From: Marinobacter goseongensis
Lineage (GTDB): Bacteria > Pseudomonadota > Gammaproteobacteria > Pseudomonadales > Oleiphilaceae
DNA: 33,417 nucleotides
Direction: 5' to 3'
Assembly: GCF_023156235.1 (NCBI RefSeq)
Contig: NZ_JAKZAI010000024.1
Location: 1 to 33,417 of the forward strand
How positions within the stretch are numbered: the first letter of the stretch is position 1; every line of letters starts with the position of its first letter. The translations under genes were made by a program, and so were the position numbers. Positions 15,334 through 23,885 of this stretch are shown piece by piece. Under the pieces are notes generated by a model. It was not told the DNA's origin. It ran no database searches and saw only the letters and a list, made by a program, of their open reading frames with translations.

Positions 15334-15852
15334 TCAGGCCTCGATCGGCGAACGCCAGTCGTCAGCACCGGAAGTACCGGCAACGGCGTGTTCCCAGGTC
15401 ACCTTGCGGTAGGACAGGGAAACGGTGACCAGCTGGGTGAAGTCGGCGTTGCCGGCATCCTGGCAGTGGGGCATGTTGCAGTTGATGTCGATGATGGTGG
15501 CATCTTCGAGGACGGTGGAGAAAAAGTGCTCCTGCTTGCCCTCAACGGAGGTGCGGTACCACTTCAGTTCGACCTTCGGCAGCATCTCGCCGGAGGCGAG
15601 GGCGTTGTACATCAGCGGGGTGGCCTTGTTCAGGGCGGACGTGAACTTGAACGGCTTGTGAACGCGCTGACCGGATGGCTGACCGGACTGGGGATCGGTC
15701 GGTACGGTAACAACGTGGCTGAATTCCTGCACCAGCACTTCGTCTTCGTGGCCTTCCACGTAAATGTTGCCGACGGAGTCGGATGTGAATGCGCCTGCAG
15801 TGATGTTGCCCTGGGTTTGGCCTTCGATGCTGATATAACAAGGAGTTGGCAT
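15334..15852 (-). CDS. hcp: Type VI secretion tube protein Hcp
   Basis: A 172-residue Hcp that stacks as hexameric rings to build the T6SS inner tube and is secreted. Start ATG 15852 (MPTPCYISIEGQTQG) has GGAG 7 nt upstream; an in-frame ATG at 15864 is less likely. Family features are the N-terminal YISIEGQTQGNITAGAF, HKPFKFTSALNKATPLMYNA and VELKWYR blocks and the VSLSYRKVTWEH end. It stands alone with its own terminator and no other T6SS gene in reach, as is common for orphan hcp copies that serve a cluster elsewhere. Confidence 0.93.
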   Translation of the reverse strand: MPTPCYISIEGQTQGNITAGAFTSDSVGNIYVEGHEDEVLVQEFSHVVTVPTDPQSGQPSGQRVHKPFKFTSALNKATPLMYNALASGEMLPKVELKWYRTSVEGKQEHFFSTVLEDATIIDINCNMPHCQDAGNADFTQLVTVSLSYRKVTWEHAVAGTSGADDWRSPIEA

Positions 15853-16066
15853 AGTCTGCTCCATGACTTGTGAATGAATAGTGTCCCCGGGTGTTCCCTG
15901 GACGCTGACTTCCGGTACAAAGCCTGTGCCAGAACAGGTAATGTCATTTAAAACAGTAGGTTATCTTTTTTCTCGGAGATGCTCCGGGCGTGCCGGGCAA
16001 TCCCGCGCCCGAATGCCAGGCGACGGATTGCTGGCGGGGCAAGAACTTGCTCGGGTAATTCCTGCT

Positions 16067-17791
16067 TCAGCCCAGGCCGAGGGCTGCCAGCAAGGCCAGG
16101 AGCAATAGCCCGGAAACACCCTGCCAGAAGGCCACGGGATTGCGCTCCATCAATGGCGGTCGACGACGCCTGTGCCAGTCGGCGGGAGGATGTCGGAGGT
16201 TATAGAGGTATTCCGAAAGTGCCGAAAAGCGTCTGTGGGCCTGGGGATGAACCGCTTTTTCAATGGCATCGTCGACCCAGGCGGGCAGAGTCTCCCGGAA
16301 CTGTCGGGCAGGTTGATATTTCAAGTTTCGAAGCTGGCTCCTGCTGTGAATCTTGGGCACCTCCGGACCGTAGGGGAGCCGGCCGGTGAGCAGCTGATAG
16401 GTAATCACTCCGAGGGAATACTGATCTGACAGCCAGCTCCCTGGCTCACCGAGAAAAGTCTCCGGAGCCGTGTAAAGCGCTGCCCCTCGTGGGCCAGCCT
16501 GCTCGCCGATGTCAGAATCCTCAAGGCCGGCAACCCGGGTGGCACCAAAGTCGATCAGTGTGATGGTGCCATGGGTATCGACCAGTACGTTTTCCGGTTT
16601 CAGGTCCTGGTGCACCATTTCAAGCCGGTGAAAGGCCCGCAAGCCCTTACCGATCTGCTCGACGAGGCCGTGAACCGTTTCAAGGGGCGGCGCCGGATTA
16701 TCCAGCATCCATTGCCGAAGTGTGCAGCCGTCAACGAACTCCGTGGCCTGATACAGAAAGCTGTGTTTCCGGGCGGTGGTATACGGCCGAACAACATAGG
16801 GGCTGTTGATTCGCCGGGCAATCCACTGTTCCGTAGAAAACTGTTCCAGATAGACCGGATCATGCCGTTGTTCCATTGACGGCATTTTCAGCGCCACCCT
16901 GCTTCCGGTTTCCTCATCAACCGCCAGGTAGATGTGGCTTCGACTGCTGGCGTGAATCTGTCTCAGAATGCGGTAGCCATCCAGGTGTTGTCCCGGCTGC
17001 AGTTCTGGCGCAAACGGCAGCTCGGCCAGCTCCCTGAACATCTCGCTGTTCCCGAGTGCCCGTGGCGTCGATTCGATCCTGATGATCTGGGCCGTCAGGT
17101 TATCGTCACTGCCCTGCTTCAGCGCGGCCGCGGCGAGCTGGCGGGCAGCCGCCTCCAGATCGTGCGTTGATTCCCGGATAATGCCGGCCATGGTTCGTTC
17201 ATCCAGGTGTTCGTGGATGCCATCGGTGGTAAGCAGGAAGGTGTCGCCTGTTTGTACCGGCAGGCTGTGATAATCAATATCCAGTTGGTGGCCAATGCCC
17301 ATGGCACGGGTGAGGCAGCTCTCTTCCCTGGAAATCCAGAGCCGATGATCGGTGCTGACCTGTTCGAGCTGTTCAGGATGGACCCGGTAAATGCGCGCAT
17401 CGCCCACGTGGAACAGGTGCGCCGTGGCAGATTTCAGCACCATCACGCTCAAAGTGCAGACATAGCCCCGGTCGCGGTCATAGCGGTACTGGCTTTGCCG
17501 GGTCTGGGCATATAGCCATGCGTTGGTTGCCCTCAGAACCCGTTGCGCGGACTGTTTGACCGACCAGCTCTCCGGGGTTGAAAAGTAGTCGTTGAGAAAC
17601 CCGGCGACGGCGGATTCGCTGGCAATCTGACTGACATCGCTGGAGCTGATACCGTCGGCGATGGCAACGGCAATGCCTTTGGTAACCAGCTGACGCCCCG
17701 TAGGCACTAACAGACCGTGGAAATCCTGGTTCATCGGCTTTGCGCCAGCTTCCGAGTGCTGGCCGACGGAAATGGACAAGGATGTTGTCAT
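16067..17791 (-). CDS. PP2C phosphatase-Ser/Thr kinase fusion with C-terminal membrane anchor
   Basis: A 574-residue bifunctional protein. The PP2C-type domain (1-240) has the metal ligands and motifs MNQD, IADG (D46), HVGDARIYR, TTDG (D190) and SDDNLT. The Hanks-type kinase (about 270-530) has VALK (K302), HQDLKPEN (D396), DFG (414-416) and APE (442-444). A single hydrophobic segment at the extreme C-terminus (about 555-574) suggests tail anchoring with both domains in the cytoplasm. The kinase glycine loop is degenerate (IHASSRSHIYLA, no glycine). ATG 17791 (MTTSLSIS) is chosen because the longer frame runs back through the FNT gene. It sits 77 bp behind the nitrite channel, and a similar fusion accompanies nirBD in pseudomonads (recall), suggesting a role in nitrogen assimilation. 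Confidence 0.85.
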   Translation of the reverse strand: MTTSLSISVGQHSEAGAKPMNQDFHGLLVPTGRQLVTKGIAVAIADGISSSDVSQIASESAVAGFLNDYFSTPESWSVKQSAQRVLRATNAWLYAQTRQSQYRYDRDRGYVCTLSVMVLKSATAHLFHVGDARIYRVHPEQLEQVSTDHRLWISREESCLTRAMGIGHQLDIDYHSLPVQTGDTFLLTTDGIHEHLDERTMAGIIRESTHDLEAAARQLAAAALKQGSDDNLTAQIIRIESTPRALGNSEMFRELAELPFAPELQPGQHLDGYRILRQIHASSRSHIYLAVDEETGSRVALKMPSMEQRHDPVYLEQFSTEQWIARRINSPYVVRPYTTARKHSFLYQATEFVDGCTLRQWMLDNPAPPLETVHGLVEQIGKGLRAFHRLEMVHQDLKPENVLVDTHGTITLIDFGATRVAGLEDSDIGEQAGPRGAALYTAPETFLGEPGSWLSDQYSLGVITYQLLTGRLPYGPEVPKIHSRSQLRNLKYQPARQFRETLPAWVDDAIEKAVHPQAHRRFSALSEYLYNLRHPPADWHRRRRPPLMERNPVAFWQGVSGLLLLALLAALGLG

Positions 17792-17868
17792 GGAAAACTG
17801 GGATTTCCCTGCGGGAGGAAAAAGCAACTCCGGCGGGTGCGGCAGCCGGAGTTGCAGGAAGACCCTGC

Positions 17869-18717
17869 TTAGTTGGAGCTGGCCAGGGCAGCATCGTTGT
17901 AGGCCGTTGCAATCTTGCGCTTCGGCGCAGTTCTTACATGGGTGGTGTAGAGCGTCAGGCCGGTAAAGGCCAGGCCGCCGACAAGGTTCCCCAGTACAGT
18001 GGGAATCTCGTTCCACCAGAGGTAGTCCATCACCGAGAACTCGCCGCCCATGATGATGGCGGACGGGAACAGGAACATGTTCACGATGGAGTGCTCGAAA
18101 CCCATGAAAAAGAACAGCATGATCGGCATCCACATCGCCAGTACTTTGCCGCTGACATTGGTGGAAATCATGGCGCCGACGACGCCCATGGAAACCATCC
18201 AGTTACACAGCATTCCGCGGATAAAGATGGTGGCCCAACCGGCTGCTCCGTATTCGGCGTAACCGAGTGTGCGCGCTTCTCCGACACTGGCGATCTTGGC
18301 ACCGACCGCCCCCGGATCGGTGTTGAAACCGTAGGTGAAAATAAAGGCCATCATGAAGGCTACGGTCAGTGCGCCGCCCAGATTGCCAAGAAAGACCCAT
18401 CCCCAGTTCCGCAGAATGGCCGCCGGGGTTACGCCGGGGCGTTTATCAAGCAAAGCCAGGGGCGTGAGCATGAAAACGCCGGTCAACAGGTCGAAGCCCA
18501 TCAGGTAGAGCATGCAAAAGCCGATCGGGAACAGGATGGCGCCGATCAGGAACACCCCGGTCTGGACCGCCACGGTAATGGCAAACGCTGCAGCCAGGGC
18601 CAGGATGGCGCCAGCCATGAAGGCCCGGATCAGAGTGTCCCGGGTTGACATGTAGATCTTGGATTCGCCGGCGTCGACCATCTTGGTGACGAATTCCGAA
18701 GGCACGATGTAAGACAT
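17869..18717 (-). CDS. Formate/nitrite transporter family channel (NirC-like)
   Basis: A 282-residue FNT channel, pentameric in the family, with six predicted membrane helices. Landmarks are AGAILALAAAFAITVA (TM1), GFDLLTGVFMLTPLA with the pore loop, NWGWVFLGNLGG, the GMLCNWMVSMGV selectivity-helix region carrying the conserved Asn, and MGFEHSIVNMF, where the conserved pore His is in FEHS. Linkage to nirBD and the shared type of regulation point to nitrite as substrate rather than formate. It is preceded by a leader with a terminator and a sigma54/NtrC promoter region, and followed by the PP2C-kinase gene, probably in one operon. Confidence 0.9.
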   Translation of the reverse strand: MSYIVPSEFVTKMVDAGESKIYMSTRDTLIRAFMAGAILALAAAFAITVAVQTGVFLIGAILFPIGFCMLYLMGFDLLTGVFMLTPLALLDKRPGVTPAAILRNWGWVFLGNLGGALTVAFMMAFIFTYGFNTDPGAVGAKIASVGEARTLGYAEYGAAGWATIFIRGMLCNWMVSMGVVGAMISTNVSGKVLAMWMPIMLFFFMGFEHSIVNMFLFPSAIIMGGEFSVMDYLWWNEIPTVLGNLVGGLAFTGLTLYTTHVRTAPKRKIATAYNDAALASSN

Positions 18718-18767
18718 AGTGTTTTCCTCTGACTTCTATCAAGTGGCCAGACTTTTTGATTGGCCAT

Positions 18768-18789
18768 AAAAAAACGGCGTTACTCGCCG
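18768..18789 (-). terminator. Intrinsic terminator in the FNT-gene leader
   Basis: On the minus strand CGGCG-AGTAA-CGCCG is followed by seven Ts, 51 bp before the start codon. Directly upstream in the RNA are CCTGC-AGATT-GCAGG and AGACG-ACGG-CGTCT hairpins, and further upstream the hexaloop hairpin at 18849-18864. The arrangement matches ANTAR-controlled leaders: two hairpins, then a terminator. Confidence 0.75.
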
Positions 18790-18848
18790 CCTGCAATCTG
18801 CAGGTACAAGTAGACGCCGTCGTCTGAATAAATCTGTCGCTGTGAACA

Positions 18849-18864
18849 GAACCGACATTGGTTC
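18849..18864 (-). promoter_or_regulatory. Candidate ANTAR-binding hairpin in the FNT leader
   Basis: In the RNA, GAACC-AAUGUC-GGUUC makes a 5-bp stem with a hexaloop that has A at position 1 and G at position 4, the hallmark of ANTAR target loops. It lies about 20 nt after the predicted transcription start. Confidence 0.5.
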
Positions 18865-18879
18865 CGTTAAGTCCGGATC

Positions 18880-18895
18880 TGCAGAGACTGTGCCA
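18880..18895 (-). promoter_or_regulatory. Sigma54-type promoter of the FNT gene
   Basis: The minus strand reads TGGCACA-GTCT-CTGCA: correct GG-N10-GC spacing, a perfect TGGCAC -24 and one mismatch at -12. An ideal NtrC-type site is about 108 bp upstream. Confidence 0.6.
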
Positions 18896-18993
18896 GTTTG
18901 GATCGATTCAAAAAAATCAGAATTAAATCAGCTTGGTATGTAATTTCAGGTGGAAGTGCCTGAGTTCGTGCCAGGCACGAAGCCTGTTGTCAC

Positions 18994-19008
18994 GCACTCG
19001 ATCGGTGC
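18994..19008. promoter_or_regulatory. NtrC-type binding site upstream of the FNT gene
   Basis: GCAC-TCGATCG-GTGC is an exact match to GCAC-N7-GTGC and sits in a 9-bp perfect inverted repeat (18989-19013). A second perfect dyad, TTCGTGCC-A-GGCACGAA (18965-18981), lies next to it. Both could also end the convergently placed transcripts of the tonB side, but no U-run follows. Confidence 0.6.
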
Positions 19009-19053
19009 GTGACCTCTGCGGATTGCTGCAAGCTGGCGCAGCGGTAGCCCGGT

Positions 19054-19776
19054 TCAGCGGAGGCGAAATCGTACGGGCAGTGCGTAACGGAATTTCTTTC
19101 CTGATATCTCATCAGGCACGGCCGGAAGAGGCTCTGCCTGCTCCAACATGGCCAGAGCCGACTCGTCCAGAAGCTGATATCCGGAGCTGGCTCTCAGGCT
19201 GTGGGCCACCAGGGACCCGTCCCTCCGAAACTCGAACACGATCACGGGGGTGCCTTCCTGGCCGAGCCGTCTTGCCCGGCGGGGATATTCATAATACCGG
19301 GCAAGGTGGCGGCTGAGCCTGGACAGGTAATTATCCACTTCTGATCTGACGCCAGCGTTCTGAAGCGGAACGGTCGCCTGAGATTGCTCCCGGGTCTCCG
19401 TTTCCACGGGATCGCCAACCGGCGTCTCTGCTTCTGTAACTTGCTCTGTGACCTCAGGTTCTGGCGTCGGCTGCGTTACCGGTTCTGGCTCAGGCTCAGG
19501 CTCAGGTTCAGGCTCAGGTGCGGGGTCAGGCACTGGCCCTGGCTCTGGCTCTGGCACAGGTTGCGGCTTCGGTTCCGGCGCAGTCACAGGCTCGGGCGTG
19601 GGAGCGGGCTCGCCAGCCAGCTTTATGCGAATGGCGGGCGCGGTGTTGACCGCGGATTCGCCCAGAGTATTGAGCTCCACCGTCTTTTCCGGAGATGCGA
19701 AGACCAGGGCAACAAAGGTGATCACAAATGCCAGCAGCAAAAGTACCCATCGGGAGCGCGGTTGTTGCGGCATCAT
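19054..19776 (-). CDS. tonB: TonB energy-transducing protein
   Basis: A 240-residue TonB coupling inner-membrane proton motive force to outer-membrane receptors. It has a short cytoplasmic N-terminus, one membrane anchor (about residues 10-27, [18 protein letters not shown]) and a long Pro-Glu-rich spacer (about 56-110, including an almost pure PE repeat). The C-terminal TonB domain runs from about 150, with [22 protein letters not shown] and [11 protein letters not shown]. The PE repeat comes from tandem hexanucleotides, so its length may vary between strains. Its ATG overlaps the upstream exbD stop (ATGA). It is the last gene of the exbB-exbD-exbD-tonB operon. Confidence 0.92.
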   Translation of the reverse strand: MMPQQPRSRWVLLLLAFVITFVALVFASPEKTVELNTLGESAVNTAPAIRIKLAGEPAPTPEPVTAPEPKPQPVPEPEPGPVPDPAPEPEPEPEPEPEPVTQPTPEPEVTEQVTEAETPVGDPVETETREQSQATVPLQNAGVRSEVDNYLSRLSRHLARYYEYPRRARRLGQEGTPVIVFEFRRDGSLVAHSLRASSGYQLLDESALAMLEQAEPLPAVPDEISGKKFRYALPVRFRLR

Positions 19777-20183
19777 TGGGCTGGCTCCGTCAACAACAGG
19801 ACATCCTGATACCCGGCCTTTTCCAGCAAGCGGAAGAGTGCCTCCAGATCCGCCATGCTGATTCCTTCGGAAGCGGCAATTTTCAGGGGTGGCTCTTCGT
19901 CAGGCGTTGGCAGTCTGGCAACCAGAGACTCCCTGTCGAGCAGCTCGCCATCCACTCTCCACTCGCCTTCTGCGCTGACAATCATGTCCGCATGGGGCGA
20001 CTGCTGATCTTCAGCCTGCTGCGTGGCGGGCAATTCCGGAAGTGGGTCGTCGGTCAACTGGCCGGCAACGATGAAAAACATGAGAAGCAGAAATACCAGA
20101 TTGATCAACGGCAGAAGTGCATCTTCCACGCGTTCCATCAAGGTTTTGCCGGAGGTGAAGGGAGGTGGAACCAGATCGCTCAT
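19773..20183 (-). CDS. exbD: ExbD-like biopolymer transport protein, second copy
   Basis: A 136-residue ExbD/TolR-family subunit with a single N-terminal TM ([20 protein letters not shown], residues 26-45). The family has an Asp near the start of this helix that carries protons; here that position reads [11 protein letters not shown], so the usual 'PLIDVVF' Asp is replaced by Asn. A periplasmic domain follows. It overlaps both neighbours by 4 bp (ATGA). The copy upstream keeps the Asp, so this one may have a structural rather than proton-conducting role (inference). Confidence 0.87.
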   Translation of the reverse strand: MSDLVPPPFTSGKTLMERVEDALLPLINLVFLLLMFFIVAGQLTDDPLPELPATQQAEDQQSPHADMIVSAEGEWRVDGELLDRESLVARLPTPDEEPPLKIAASEGISMADLEALFRLLEKAGYQDVLLLTEPAQ

Positions 20184-20575
20184 GGTGTCTGTGGTTTCGC
20201 CCGCTTCCAGTGGGTGTCTATATTCTGCGCAGTCAAGCCGCTGAGGACCCTGGTGAAGGCTCCCAGAGGCGTATCACCCGTCGTCGCGAGGTTTACTTCG
20301 GTGATACCGGCGTCTCCAAGCTTGCTCACAAGCTGATCGGGGGCCATGGATTGCCCCTGCCATTGCACCTTTCCATCGGCAGTCACGGTCAGCTCAGGCA
20401 GAGGATCGCCAGTGACCGGGCTGCGGCTCGAGGTGTTATTTGCAAGTTCCAGGTAGTCGACTGGCAACAGACGGGTGGTCAGCATAAAGAACACCAGGAG
20501 GATGAAGACGACGTCGATCAGGGGCGTGATCCGTATCGGGATCGGGCGACTAGGCCTTGGTTCAACCAGTTGCAT
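20180..20575 (-). CDS. exbD: ExbD-like biopolymer transport protein, first copy
   Basis: A 131-residue ExbD/TolR-family subunit. Start ATG 20575 (MQLVEPRPSRPIPIRITPLI) overlaps the 3' end of exbB by 14 bp; the longer frame upstream runs through exbB and is not coding. The membrane helix has the canonical TPLIDVVFILLVFFMLTT with the functional Asp. The periplasmic domain follows (LPELTVTADGKVQWQGQ...). Confidence 0.9.
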   Translation of the reverse strand: MQLVEPRPSRPIPIRITPLIDVVFILLVFFMLTTRLLPVDYLELANNTSSRSPVTGDPLPELTVTADGKVQWQGQSMAPDQLVSKLGDAGITEVNLATTGDTPLGAFTRVLSGLTAQNIDTHWKRAKPQTP

Positions 20576-21350
20576 GGGCGAATCGCTGACCCCGGGCAGT
20601 TGTATAGCGGTCGGGCTCGTCCCCGGCTGCCTCGCTGTGAAGCTGCTGTTCAGGAACCTGGTAGTCTGCTTCATCAGCGTCCAGGGTCTGTTCCGGCACA
20701 ATATGCAGAATCGAAACCAGGGTACTGTTGATGGTCTTGTGGATGCGTCGCAGCCGGAACTCGATCCATGCAGCCAGTGCAGCAAACGGTATGGCCACGA
20801 CCAGGCCCGCGGCGGTGGTGGTCAGGGCCTCGTAAATACCGCCACTGAGCTGGGTGGCATTGGCACGGCCTTCGGTAGCCGCCATGGCGCTGAAGGCCTC
20901 CATCATGCCCAGCACGGTTCCCAGCAGGCCGAGAAGAGGAGCCAGCGCGGCAATGACTTCGATGATCTTCAGGGGCGCTTCGAACGGCTCCAATGAATGC
21001 TGCGCATCCCGGGCGGCCGTTTCCCGGATCTTGCGGTCGTCCTCGCCGTTGTGTATCGCCTCAATCGTATCGGCGACAAGGCGCTGAAGCGGATTTAACC
21101 GGCCTAATCGGCCTGCCTGATATCGTATTTCGGAAGGCCGCACCGAAGCCGGATTGCTCTGCCAGTCCATTACGGTTTTTTTAAGACGGCCCGACATTCG
21201 CGGCGCATAGAGGGCGCCAAGAAGCATCAGATAGACAAAAGTGACGAGCCCGATGACGGCAAGTGCCACGAGCACAACCATTACAGGCCCTCCCATATCA
21301 ACAAGTTGGGTGAGCGGGCCGGTGTTCAGGGGCAGGGTGAGGTCCGTCAT
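20562..21350 (-). CDS. exbB: ExbB/TolQ/MotA-family proton channel subunit
   Basis: A 262-residue ExbB with three TM helices: VMVVLVALAVIGLVTFVYLM near residue 23, then APLLGLLGTVLGMMEAF near 136, then the TTTAAGLVVAIPFAALAAW helix near 178. The LGTVLGM and TT-AAGL-VAIP motifs are the family signature. It opens the operon; a Fur-box-like dyad lies 35-55 bp upstream of its start. The C-terminal 45 residues form a polar tail (DEADYQVPEQQLHSEAAGDE). Confidence 0.92.
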   Translation of the reverse strand: MTDLTLPLNTGPLTQLVDMGGPVMVVLVALAVIGLVTFVYLMLLGALYAPRMSGRLKKTVMDWQSNPASVRPSEIRYQAGRLGRLNPLQRLVADTIEAIHNGEDDRKIRETAARDAQHSLEPFEAPLKIIEVIAALAPLLGLLGTVLGMMEAFSAMAATEGRANATQLSGGIYEALTTTAAGLVVAIPFAALAAWIEFRLRRIHKTINSTLVSILHIVPEQTLDADEADYQVPEQQLHSEAAGDEPDRYTTARGQRFAHATG

Positions 21351-21384
21351 TGGAAAAGGTGCTCGTTGTGCAAAAGTGGATCTA

Positions 21385-21405
21385 AATCATAACGATTACT
21401 ATTAA
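21385..21405 (-). promoter_or_regulatory. Fur-box-like operator of the exbB operon
   Basis: The minus strand reads AATAGTAATCGTTAT, 12 of 15 matches to the Fur core AATGATAATCATTAT, in an AT-rich stretch 35-55 bp before exbB. This implies iron repression of the TonB system. Confidence 0.65.
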
Positions 21406-21527
21406 ATGTGCAAGTGCGTAACCTGACATTGAATGCCTCTCTGGTAGACTTGGACCACGGGTCACCAGAACAGAAAGCCTGAGATTGGAGGTAAGGTCAT
21501 TACGGGTCGTCGAAACCGTCCGGGAGC

Positions 21528-23885
21528 GTGGATGCTGTGCTGATCAAACAATGGTTCGGCAGTCTGGTGAATCGGGCCGTTGCCCTCGTGGTGGTGGCGA
21601 TCATCCTTTCGGCATTGCTGGTAACCGTGGCCGGGTCTCTGCTGAGCCGGTCGGAGCTGGAACAGCAGGCCCGTGACCAGGTGGAAACGATTGCCACCCT
21701 GATTGCGGGAGAGCTGGACGACAAGCTGGCCCTGAGGCTCGGTGCACTCAACCATGTGGCCCAGAACCTCACCATGTCTCGCGATGTGCTTAATGCGCGG
21801 GCTCAGATTCTGATCCGGCGGCAAACGGCCCTGGAGCATCTTTTTGATGCTGTGTACCTGATGGATGAGGACGGCCTGGTGGTCGCCGAGCATCCGGAGG
21901 ATTACCGGCAGTCGGGACTGGATGTCAGCAATCGGGAATATTTCCGCCGCGTCGCGTCCACTCTCACGCCAGTGATCAGCGAGCCCTACCTGTCCCATTA
22001 TCAAGAAAAGCCGGCCATCATGGTTGCCGCGCCGATCTTCGACCACCGCCAACGGTTCATCGGCGTCATTGGCGGCGCCATCGCTCTGGATGGCAACAAC
22101 TTCCTTGATCAGTTTATCAATATCCGGATTGGCACCACCGGCTATCTGGGTGTTGCCACCCGAAGTGGGTTCGTGGTGGTCAATCAGCGGGATGAAAGGG
22201 CCATGTCACCGGTTCGTGTTGCCAATCCGGTGCTCCGGGATGCCATGGAGGGCTTCGAGGGCACCGTGGACACCCGCAACAGCAGTGGTGAAAAGACCAT
22301 CATGTCGGTGCAGCAGCTGACCCAGGTTCCCTGGTTTGTGTCGGCGTCCTGGCCGGCTCGTGAAGCCCTGGCCCCGATGACCCGGACGTTGGATGCGTTT
22401 GTGTGGATTCTGCTGGCGGTGATCCTGTTGATCGCGCCTCTTGCGCTCTGGCGTTTCCGGCGATTGATGGCGCCGCTAAAAACCCTGGGCGAGCAGATTC
22501 GCGAGCGCCATCTGGGTATGCGCTCGGACCCGGTGGACGTCGCCGGAGGCAAGGAGATCCGCCAGGTTGCAGAGATTTTTAACACCGTAACCGATGAACG
22601 GGACGAGGTTCTGGTATCTCTCGCTGAAAGAGAGGCGTTTTTCCGTTCCCTCACCCAAAGTGCGCCCATCGGCATCGTGCAGACCGACGTTCTGGGCCGA
22701 ATTGAGTTTGCCAACCCGGCTTTTGAGGCCATCGTTGGCCATCCGGCGGAGCAACTCACCTACAGTTATCTGGCCAATCGTGTGCATGAGAGCGATCGAC
22801 CGGAGGCGATTGCCGGCTGGAAGACGGCGATCAGGAACCAGAGCGTTTTCCGGGGACGGTTGAGGCTGACATCGCCCGCACCGGACCGGGTGATCTGGGG
22901 TGATGTGATGACGGCTGCAATACAGACGCCTGAAAAGGCGCTCGGCACCATCACTGTCGTTCGCGATATCTCCCACGAGCTGGAGGTGGAAGAGGCCCTC
23001 AGGGCAGAGCAGCAGCGCGCAGAGACGATACTTGGGGTGCTCCAGGAAGGGGTTCTGATGGTAGACGTCGAGGGTGTTATCCGTTTTGCCAACGATGCCG
23101 CATGTCGTCTTCTGGGAACGGAAGGTGAATGCGTGCTCAGGAACTTCTTCCAGTTGGTCACCATTGAAACGGAAGAACGTGAAATGACGGCGGAGCAGTT
23201 CCTGACCGGTGATGACCTGGACAGCCTCTATGTGACGCTCCGCAATTCCCTGGGTGTTCCCTTCCCCATAGATCTGACCATGCTGCACATTCGTCAGGGC
23301 CGCGAGGATGAACGGCTGGTGTTCGTGCTGCGGGACGACAGCGACCGGCGCCGGCAGGAGGAGCGGCTGTCCTGGGAGGCGACCCACGACAGCCTCACCC
23401 AGTTGCTGAACCGGCGCGCGTTCAACGCTTCGCTGGTTCGGAGCCTGGGTGAGGCCGGTCGCCAGGAAGCCCGTTCAGTACTGATGCTGATTGATCTCGA
23501 CTATTTCAAACCGGTGAACGATGAAGGCGGTCACCTGCTTGGTGACGATCTGCTCAAACGGCTGGCGGATCTGTTCAAGGACGCCGTTCGCCAATCCGAC
23601 ACCGTGGCCAGACTGGGCGGAGATGAGTTCGGCATCATTTTGCCTGCCTGCGGCATGACCCGGGCCGAGGCGCTGGCGGAACGGATCCGCGCCGACGTGG
23701 AGGCGCTTCGGATCGAGCATGACGGCCGCTCATTCGGTGTAACCACCAGCATCGGCCTGACGGAACTGACAGCGGAAGACAGCGGCCCCAGAGAGGTTAT
23801 GGCCCGGGCGGATGAGGGTAGCTATATCGCCAAATCCCGGGGGCGTAACAGGGTTGTGGTGGTGCCTTCACCACCAGCCGGCTGA
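21528..23885 (+). CDS. Membrane diguanylate cyclase with Cache, two PAS and GGDEF domains
   Basis: A 785-residue c-di-GMP synthase. Order: TM1 (about 17-40); a periplasmic double-Cache sensor (about 45-280, with DEDGLVVAEHPEDYR and RNSSGEKTIMSVQQL); TM2 (about 288-308); a HAMP-like linker (LMAPLKTLGEQIRERH); PAS1 (about 365-490); PAS2 (about 500-620); and GGDEF (about 625-780). The active-site motif RLGGDEFGI is intact, and an RxxD product-inhibition site (RQSD) lies five residues before it. No EAL domain. The start may be GTG 21528 or GTG 21537; the ribosome site GGGAG suits the second slightly better. Its 3' end overlaps the convergent TauE gene by 18 bp. Confidence 0.9.
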   Translation: MDAVLIKQWFGSLVNRAVALVVVAIILSALLVTVAGSLLSRSELEQQARDQVETIATLIAGELDDKLALRLGALNHVAQNLTMSRDVLNARAQILIRRQTALEHLFDAVYLMDEDGLVVAEHPEDYRQSGLDVSNREYFRRVASTLTPVISEPYLSHYQEKPAIMVAAPIFDHRQRFIGVIGGAIALDGNNFLDQFINIRIGTTGYLGVATRSGFVVVNQRDERAMSPVRVANPVLRDAMEGFEGTVDTRNSSGEKTIMSVQQLTQVPWFVSASWPAREALAPMTRTLDAFVWILLAVILLIAPLALWRFRRLMAPLKTLGEQIRERHLGMRSDPVDVAGGKEIRQVAEIFNTVTDERDEVLVSLAEREAFFRSLTQSAPIGIVQTDVLGRIEFANPAFEAIVGHPAEQLTYSYLANRVHESDRPEAIAGWKTAIRNQSVFRGRLRLTSPAPDRVIWGDVMTAAIQTPEKALGTITVVRDISHELEVEEALRAEQQRAETILGVLQEGVLMVDVEGVIRFANDAACRLLGTEGECVLRNFFQLVTIETEEREMTAEQFLTGDDLDSLYVTLRNSLGVPFPIDLTMLHIRQGREDERLVFVLRDDSDRRRQEERLSWEATHDSLTQLLNRRAFNASLVRSLGEAGRQEARSVLMLIDLDYFKPVNDEGGHLLGDDLLKRLADLFKDAVRQSDTVARLGGDEFGIILPACGMTRAEALAERIRADVEALRIEHDGRSFGVTTSIGLTELTAEDSGPREVMARADEGSYIAKSRGRNRVVVVPSPPAG

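Noticed and set aside
17792..18133. N-terminal extension of the PP2C-kinase protein
   Set aside because: It runs through the FNT gene in another frame; MTTSLSIS at 17791 begins the PP2C domain properly.
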